Shown piece after piece: positions 59,921 through 64,000 of a stretch of DNA of 64,000 bases (its first letter is position 1; the number at the start of each line of letters is the position of its first letter). The stretch spans positions 186,001 to 250,000 of the forward strand of contig JACPVR010000001.1 of the NCBI GenBank assembly GCA_016197405.1, written 5' to 3'. The position numbers and the translations under genes were made by a program. The notes under the pieces were generated by a model. That model saw only the letters and a program-made list of their open reading frames with translations, had not been told where the DNA came from and made no database searches. This DNA comes from Mycobacterium sp. (GTDB lineage Bacteria > Actinomycetota > Actinomycetes > Mycobacteriales > Mycobacteriaceae).

Positions 59921-61458
59921 GAGTGTGACGCCTTCTCCCTCTGGTCCTTGTCGTCCTCGACGATCAGCAGCGTCTCCTCGCTGCGGTGCATGAGCTTGAG
60001 CACCAGCGGCGCCAGCAGCAGCAGCGCCATCAACACGTAGGTGACGATGGCCACCGGCTCGTGGAACAACGTGCTCCAGTCGCCGCCGCCCAGCTGCAGG
60101 CTCTGGCGCAGCTGGCGTTCGATACGCGGTCCGAGGATCACGCCGATGATCAACGGCAGCACCGGCAACCCGAAGCGGCGCATCATCAGGCCCATCAGAC
60201 CGAACAGCAACAGCATCGCCAGGTCCAGCGGCTGGATGTTGACCGCGAAGGCGCCCAGGGTGGCGAAGAACAGGATGCCGGCGTAGAGGTAGGGCCGCGG
60301 GGTGCGCAGCAGCTTGGCCCACAGCGGCGCCAGCGGCAGGTTGATCACCAGCAGCAGGAAGTTGCCGATGAACAGGCTGGCGATCAACGTCCAGATCAGC
60401 AGCGGTTCCTTGTCGAACAGCGTCGGGCCGGGCTGGATACCGTAGGACACGAAGGCGGTCAGCATCACCGCGGCGGTGGCGTTGGTGGGCAGACCCAGCG
60501 ACAGCATCGGCACCAAAGTGCCCGCCGCCGAGGCATTGTTGGCGGCTTCGGGGCCCGCCACACCTTCGATGGCGCCCTTGCCGAACTCCTCGGGATGCTT
60601 GGACAGCTTCTTCTCGGTGATATAGCTCAGGAACGTCGGCAGCTCGGCGCCACCGGCGGGCAACGCACCGAACGGGAAACCGTAGGCGGTACCGCGCAAC
60701 CACGGCTTCCAGGACCGTTTCCAGTCGTCCTTACCCATCCACGGCCGGCCCACCGGGATGACGTCGGCCGGGCGCCTGCGCAGATGCGCCGCCACCCACA
60801 ACGCCTCACCGACGGCGAACACCGCCACCGCGATCACCACGATGTCGATACCGTCGGACAACTGCGGGATGCCGAAGGTGGCACGCGGCTGGCCGGTCAG
60901 CGAGTCGATACCTACCAGCCCGATGGCCAGACCCAACAGCAGCGAGATCAGCCCGCGCATCTTCGAGCTGCCCAACACCGCGGTCACCGCGACCAACGCG
61001 AAGAGCATTATCGCCAGGTAGGACGGCGCACCCAGCGTCACCGCGAAGCGCGATACCGCGGGTGCGAACGCCGCGAGCAGGATGGTGCCGATGGCGCCTG
61101 CCACGAACGAGCCGATGGCCGCCGTGGCCAGCGCCTGCGCGGCACGGCCCGCCTTGGCCATCTTGTTGCCCTCGATCGCGGTGATCACCGACGACGATTC
61201 GCCAGGGGTGTTCAGCAGGATCGAGGTCGTCGAGCCGCCGTACATACCGCCGTAGAAGATGCCGGCGAACATGATGAAGGCCGCGCTGGGACTGACGTTG
61301 TAGGTGATCGGTAGCAGCAGCGCCACCGTCATGGCCGGGCCGATACCGGGCAGCACGCCGACGGCCGTGCCCAGCAGCACACCGATGACGGCATACAGCA
61401 GGTTCATCGGGGTGGCGGCCTCGGCGAACCCCTGTAGCAACCAGTTGAAGTTGTCCAT
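59917..61458 (-). CDS. tctA: Tripartite tricarboxylate transporter, large permease TctA
   Basis: 513 residues with about 11-12 membrane segments. TctA motif [20 protein letters not shown] and the repeat [24 protein letters not shown], plus [20 protein letters not shown], are the family hallmarks. Forms the ion-coupled channel with TctB, fed by the binding protein TctC. Start ATG 61458 lies one base after the tctB stop; stop overlaps the Usp gene. Confidence 0.95.
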   Translation of the reverse strand: MDNFNWLLQGFAEAATPMNLLYAVIGVLLGTAVGVLPGIGPAMTVALLLPITYNVSPSAAFIMFAGIFYGGMYGGSTTSILLNTPGESSSVITAIEGNKMAKAGRAAQALATAAIGSFVAGAIGTILLAAFAPAVSRFAVTLGAPSYLAIMLFALVAVTAVLGSSKMRGLISLLLGLAIGLVGIDSLTGQPRATFGIPQLSDGIDIVVIAVAVFAVGEALWVAAHLRRRPADVIPVGRPWMGKDDWKRSWKPWLRGTAYGFPFGALPAGGAELPTFLSYITEKKLSKHPEEFGKGAIEGVAGPEAANNASAAGTLVPMLSLGLPTNATAAVMLTAFVSYGIQPGPTLFDKEPLLIWTLIASLFIGNFLLLVINLPLAPLWAKLLRTPRPYLYAGILFFATLGAFAVNIQPLDLAMLLLFGLMGLMMRRFGLPVLPLIIGVILGPRIERQLRQSLQLGGGDWSTLFHEPVAIVTYVLMALLLLAPLVLKLMHRSEETLLIVEDDKDQREKASHS

Positions 61459-61980
61459 TTACAGAATCCCGTCCAATATGCCTGCGGGCAGCGGGATTCC
61501 GAGCCCGGAGTAGAAGGCGTAGAAACTCGACACCGAGAGCACCGCGCCGATCACGATGTTGCGGACGTAGTGCCTGCTGCCGAGGATGGTGGCGCAGGCG
61601 GCGAAGAACACCGCACCCGCGATGGCCCAGCCCAGCGGAACCACCAGCATGATGAGCGCCACGAACGAGGCCACCAACAGCCCCACCGTGCGCCAGTCGC
61701 TGGGCATGTTGGGATCGATGTCCTCACCGGCGTCGGCCTCACCGCGCAACCCGCGCGGGATGGCGATCGCCAGGATCACCGCCATCACCACCAGGCCTAT
61801 CCCGATGACCATCGGGAAGAGCCGTGGCCCAACGGGATCCACCTTCGCGTAGCCGCCGGGCAGTGACAACGCGTCGTAGATCAGGAACCCACCGACCAGC
61901 ACCAGCACCACGCAGACGATGTACTGCGCGTAGTCCGGGCGCTGCGCCTCTTCGGTGTCCGGGGAATGTGTCTCGGTCAT
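61459..61980 (-). CDS. tctB: Tripartite tricarboxylate transporter, small permease TctB
   Basis: 173 residues, four membrane segments (~18-37, ~58-77, ~96-118, ~125-165 region). Start MTETHSPDTEEAQRPDYAQYIVCVVLVLVGG, ATG 61980 overlapping the tctC stop (ATGA), stop next to the tctA start. Weak sequence conservation is typical of TctB; identity rests on size, topology and position. Confidence 0.9.
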   Translation of the reverse strand: MTETHSPDTEEAQRPDYAQYIVCVVLVLVGGFLIYDALSLPGGYAKVDPVGPRLFPMVIGIGLVVMAVILAIAIPRGLRGEADAGEDIDPNMPSDWRTVGLLVASFVALIMLVVPLGWAIAGAVFFAACATILGSRHYVRNIVIGAVLSVSSFYAFYSGLGIPLPAGILDGIL

Positions 61981-62972
61981 ACCAGCCCCAATTCGGTCAG
62001 CGTCGACTCGACGCGCTTGTCTTGTTCGGCGAGAAAATCCGCGAACGGCTGGCCGGTCAGGAACGCATCGCTCCAGCCGTTCTTGACCAGCGCGTCCTTC
62101 CAGGCCTGGGTGCCGTGCAGTTCTTCGAGTACCTTGACCAGCGCCTGCCGGTCGTCGTCGGAGATCCCCGGCGGCGCAAGCACTCCGCGCCAGTTGGTGA
62201 ACGTCAGATCGATACCGGCCTCGGTCAGCGTCGGGGCGTCGACCCCCTCGACGCGGGTGGATCCCGACACCGCCAGCACCCGCACCTGCCCCGCCTCGAT
62301 CTGGTCGACGTACTCGCCGAGCCCCGAGGTGCCCGCGGCGATCTTGCCGCCCAGCAGCGCCGTCAACAGATCGCCACCGCCGTCATAGGACACGTAGTTG
62401 ACCTTGGCCGGGTCGACACCGACCGCACGCGCGGTCTCCATCGGGAACAGGTGATCAGGGCCGCCGGGTGATGACCCGCCGCCGACGGTCACCTTGGCCG
62501 GATCGGCCTTCCAGGCCGCCACGAAATCGGCCACGGTCCGAAACGGCGAATCGGCCGGCACGAGGATGCCCTCCTGCTCCTCGACCATCTTGGCCAGGGC
62601 GGTGGCATCCGACGCGCGCGCCTTGGAGCCGTTGGTGAACGTCGCGCCGACCACCCCGAGGCCCATCATCATCATCAGGTCGCCGTTACCGCGCTCGTTC
62701 ATCAACCGCGCCATCGCGACCGTGCCACCGGCGCCGATGACGTTGAACACCTCGACCCGGCCGGTGATCTTCTCGTCTTCCATGATCTTCACCGCGGTGC
62801 GCGCGGTCAGGTCGTAGCCACCACCGGGACTGTTGGGCACCATCATCCGCAGGCGGTGCAGCCCGGACGGGTCGTCGCCGCGCGTCACCCCGCACCCGGC
62901 GAGCGTGACCGCCATCCCTAGCGCGGCGAGCACCGCGATGATGCCCGTCGCGAACCGTTTAAGCGTTTGCAC
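61977..62972 (-). CDS. tctC: Tricarboxylate-binding lipoprotein TctC
   Basis: 331 residues from GTG 62972, with a GGGAG ribosome site. Lipoprotein signal with lipobox LAGC (Cys27). TctC fold: MMVPNSPGGGYDLTARTAVKIMEDE (carboxylate-binding GGxxD loop), NVIGAGGTVAMARL, GGGSSPGGPDHLFP and TFTNWRGVLAPPGI. Captures a tri- or dicarboxylate outside the membrane and passes it to TctAB. First gene of the operon, divergent from the sensor kinase. Confidence 0.92.
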   Translation of the reverse strand: MQTLKRFATGIIAVLAALGMAVTLAGCGVTRGDDPSGLHRLRMMVPNSPGGGYDLTARTAVKIMEDEKITGRVEVFNVIGAGGTVAMARLMNERGNGDLMMMMGLGVVGATFTNGSKARASDATALAKMVEEQEGILVPADSPFRTVADFVAAWKADPAKVTVGGGSSPGGPDHLFPMETARAVGVDPAKVNYVSYDGGGDLLTALLGGKIAAGTSGLGEYVDQIEAGQVRVLAVSGSTRVEGVDAPTLTEAGIDLTFTNWRGVLAPPGISDDDRQALVKVLEELHGTQAWKDALVKNGWSDAFLTGQPFADFLAEQDKRVESTLTELGLV

Positions 62973-63012
62973 TGCGCACTCCCTAAAGTTCACCACTGTG
63001 ATGTTCAGCAAT

Positions 63013-63045
63013 ACTCTTGTGCAGGAGTGACCTGAGTCACTCTTG
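63013..63045. promoter_or_regulatory. Palindrome and direct repeats between tctC and the sensor kinase
   Basis: GAGTGAC (63025-63031), 4-base spacer, GTCACTC (63036-63042) is a perfect inverted repeat. ACTCTTG occurs at 63013-63019 and 63039-63045. All lie in the 97-base divergent gap. Likely an operator for the response regulator expected next to the sensor kinase; binding is inferred. Confidence 0.5.
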
Positions 63046-63069
63046 CGAAAACAACGAAAGTTTTGGTCA

Positions 63070-64000
63070 TTGAGTAAGCGCAGAAGGGGCGCCAGCCTGG
63101 CGGGCCAATTCCTGGCCTCCCAGCTCCTGGTCGTCGTCGTGGTGCTGCTGGCGGTGGCCGCGGTCTCGGTGGCCCAGTCGACGCGGGAGTTCCGGGAGGT
63201 CCGCGGACAACGGATGATCGCCGTCGCCGAGAACGTGGCGTCCACACCCCTGGTGCGCGACCGTTACGCGGACCCCTTCGCCGGGCGCATCCTGGCCCCC
63301 GACGTCGACCGCGCCGTGGCCCTCTCCGGCGCCGACCTGGCCGAGATCATCGGCCCCGACGGCATCGTGCGCGCGTCGTCGGAGCCGTCCCGCATCGGCA
63401 CGCACGCGGTGTCCGGTGGCGGTGGCGACGCCGGCCGGGCCTGGTTCGGCGATCTCGACATCGACGGTCAGCACAACCTGGTGGGCCAGGTGCCGATCCT
63501 CGACATCGACGGCGGCGTGCTGGCGGTGGTGTCGGTCAGCGAACGCTATCCCTCGATATGGGAACTGCTTTCCGGTGCCGGTGAACGGCTGCTGATCTAC
63601 CTGGGCCTCGGGGCCGCCCTGGGATTGCTGGCGTCCTGGCTGCTGTCCCGGCGGATCAAACGGCACACCCGCGGCCTGGAGATCGCCGAGATCGCCAGCC
63701 TGGCCGATCACCGCGAGGCACTGCTGCACAGCATCCGCGAGGGCGTCGTCGGCGTCGCCAACGACGGTGAGATCACCGTCCTCAACGACAGCGCCAAAGA
63801 GCTGCTCGGCCTCACCGACGACGCGGTGGGCCGCAAACTCGACACCGTGGGGATGGATCCGGCGATCGCCGAGTTCCTGGTATCGGGCAACTCGCGCGAC
63901 GATCAGACCGATGTGGTAATCACCACGCGGACAAGGGTATTGGCGCTCAACCGGCGCGCCGCGAGCAGCGGTGGGCACCGTATCGGTACCGTCACCACGA
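63070..64000 (+). CDS. CitA/DcuS-type sensor histidine kinase (partial)
   Basis: ~310 residues visible; the gene runs off the window. First hydrophobic segment (~14-34, FLASQLLVVVVVLLAVAAVS), an extracytoplasmic PASTA-free sensor domain of the CitA/DcuS/DctB type (STREFREVRGQRMIAVAENVASTPLVRD..., with IIGPDGIVRASSEPSRIG), second segment (~175-197), then a cytosolic PAS domain starting VANDGEITVLNDSAKELLG. Kinase core is beyond the edge. TTG 63070 is used (GAAAG upstream); TTG 63043 is an alternative. Facing tctC, it probably senses the carboxylate that TctABC imports. Confidence 0.85.
   Translation, partial: MSKRRRGASLAGQFLASQLLVVVVVLLAVAAVSVAQSTREFREVRGQRMIAVAENVASTPLVRDRYADPFAGRILAPDVDRAVALSGADLAEIIGPDGIVRASSEPSRIGTHAVSGGGGDAGRAWFGDLDIDGQHNLVGQVPILDIDGGVLAVVSVSERYPSIWELLSGAGERLLIYLGLGAALGLLASWLLSRRIKRHTRGLEIAEIASLADHREALLHSIREGVVGVANDGEITVLNDSAKELLGLTDDAVGRKLDTVGMDPAIAEFLVSGNSRDDQTDVVITTRTRVLALNRRAASSGGHRIGTVTT

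Overview
The window is a high-GC chromosomal segment from a fast-growing mycobacterium (Mycolicibacterium-like). The evidence is the complete Pup-proteasome gene set (dop, pup, prcB, prcA, mpa), a mycothiol ligase (mshC), the lipoproteins LppK and LppL, an MTB12-type antigen, a DUF222/13E12 HNH protein, many GTG starts and 4-bp ATGA/GTGA gene overlaps. From memory, the gene order from about 9 kb to 49.5 kb follows the Mycobacterium tuberculosis block Rv2109c-Rv2141c, with extra genes inserted. No stretch longer than 300 bases lacks a gene; the largest gaps are 7158-7397, 16805-17012 and 56211-56415.

Region by region. 1-7.2 kb: a GAF/PucR-type regulator cut by the window edge faces a five-gene catabolic operon (aldehyde dehydrogenase, MFS transporter, flavin monooxygenase, cupin, ACMSD-type amidohydrolase), probably for an aromatic or heteroaromatic acid. 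7.4-8.8 kb: DUF222/HNH protein behind a perfect DnaA-box sequence. 8.8-12.4 kb: dop-pup-prcB-prcA plus a small membrane protein. 12.6-16.8 kb: an amidohydrolase, then two paralogous membrane proteins on either side of a conserved soluble protein. 17-22.8 kb: DUF732 secreted protein, mpa, MTB12/LppK tandem pair, trmI, RecB-like nuclease, thioesterase. 22.9-30.2 kb: PepD/HtrA-like protease, RidA, acetamidase/formamidase, RclA/MerA-like flavoprotein, DUF4126, hisG-hisE, sugar permease. 30.3-36.6 kb: HAD hydrolase, PNPOx-like protein and metH, whose leader contains an S-adenosylhomocysteine (SAH) riboswitch-like RNA, then a PAC2 protein. 36.6-49.4 kb: patatin/DUF1254 pair, mshC, cysQ, META lipoprotein, the kinase-fold/DUF3090/phosphatase/uppP cluster, lppL, pyrD, a PEBP protein and an M20 peptidase. 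49.4-49.5 kb: tRNA-Leu(GAG), where the Rv21xx-like order ends. 50.8-59.5 kb: nitrate assimilation (narK-nasN on minus; an unknown gene, nirB and nirD on plus). 59.3-64 kb: a universal stress protein with an abnormal 3' end, the tctCBA tricarboxylate transporter, and a divergent CitA/DcuS-type sensor kinase cut by the window edge.

How the genes work together. Dop deamidates Pup, Pup tags proteins, Mpa unfolds them and PrcAB degrades them; the ligase PafA is not in this window. NarK imports nitrate, NasN reduces it to nitrite with its own fused flavoprotein domain, and NirBD takes nitrite to ammonium. TctABC with the divergent sensor forms a sense-and-import unit for a (tri)carboxylate. MetH recycles homocysteine, and its leader RNA appears built to turn it on when SAH accumulates.

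The observations most worth follow-up are the SAH-riboswitch/Shine-Dalgarno switch before metH, the membrane-protein module between dop and mpa, the hairpin that replaces the end of the stress-protein gene, the lppK start problem, and the 5' catabolic operon.
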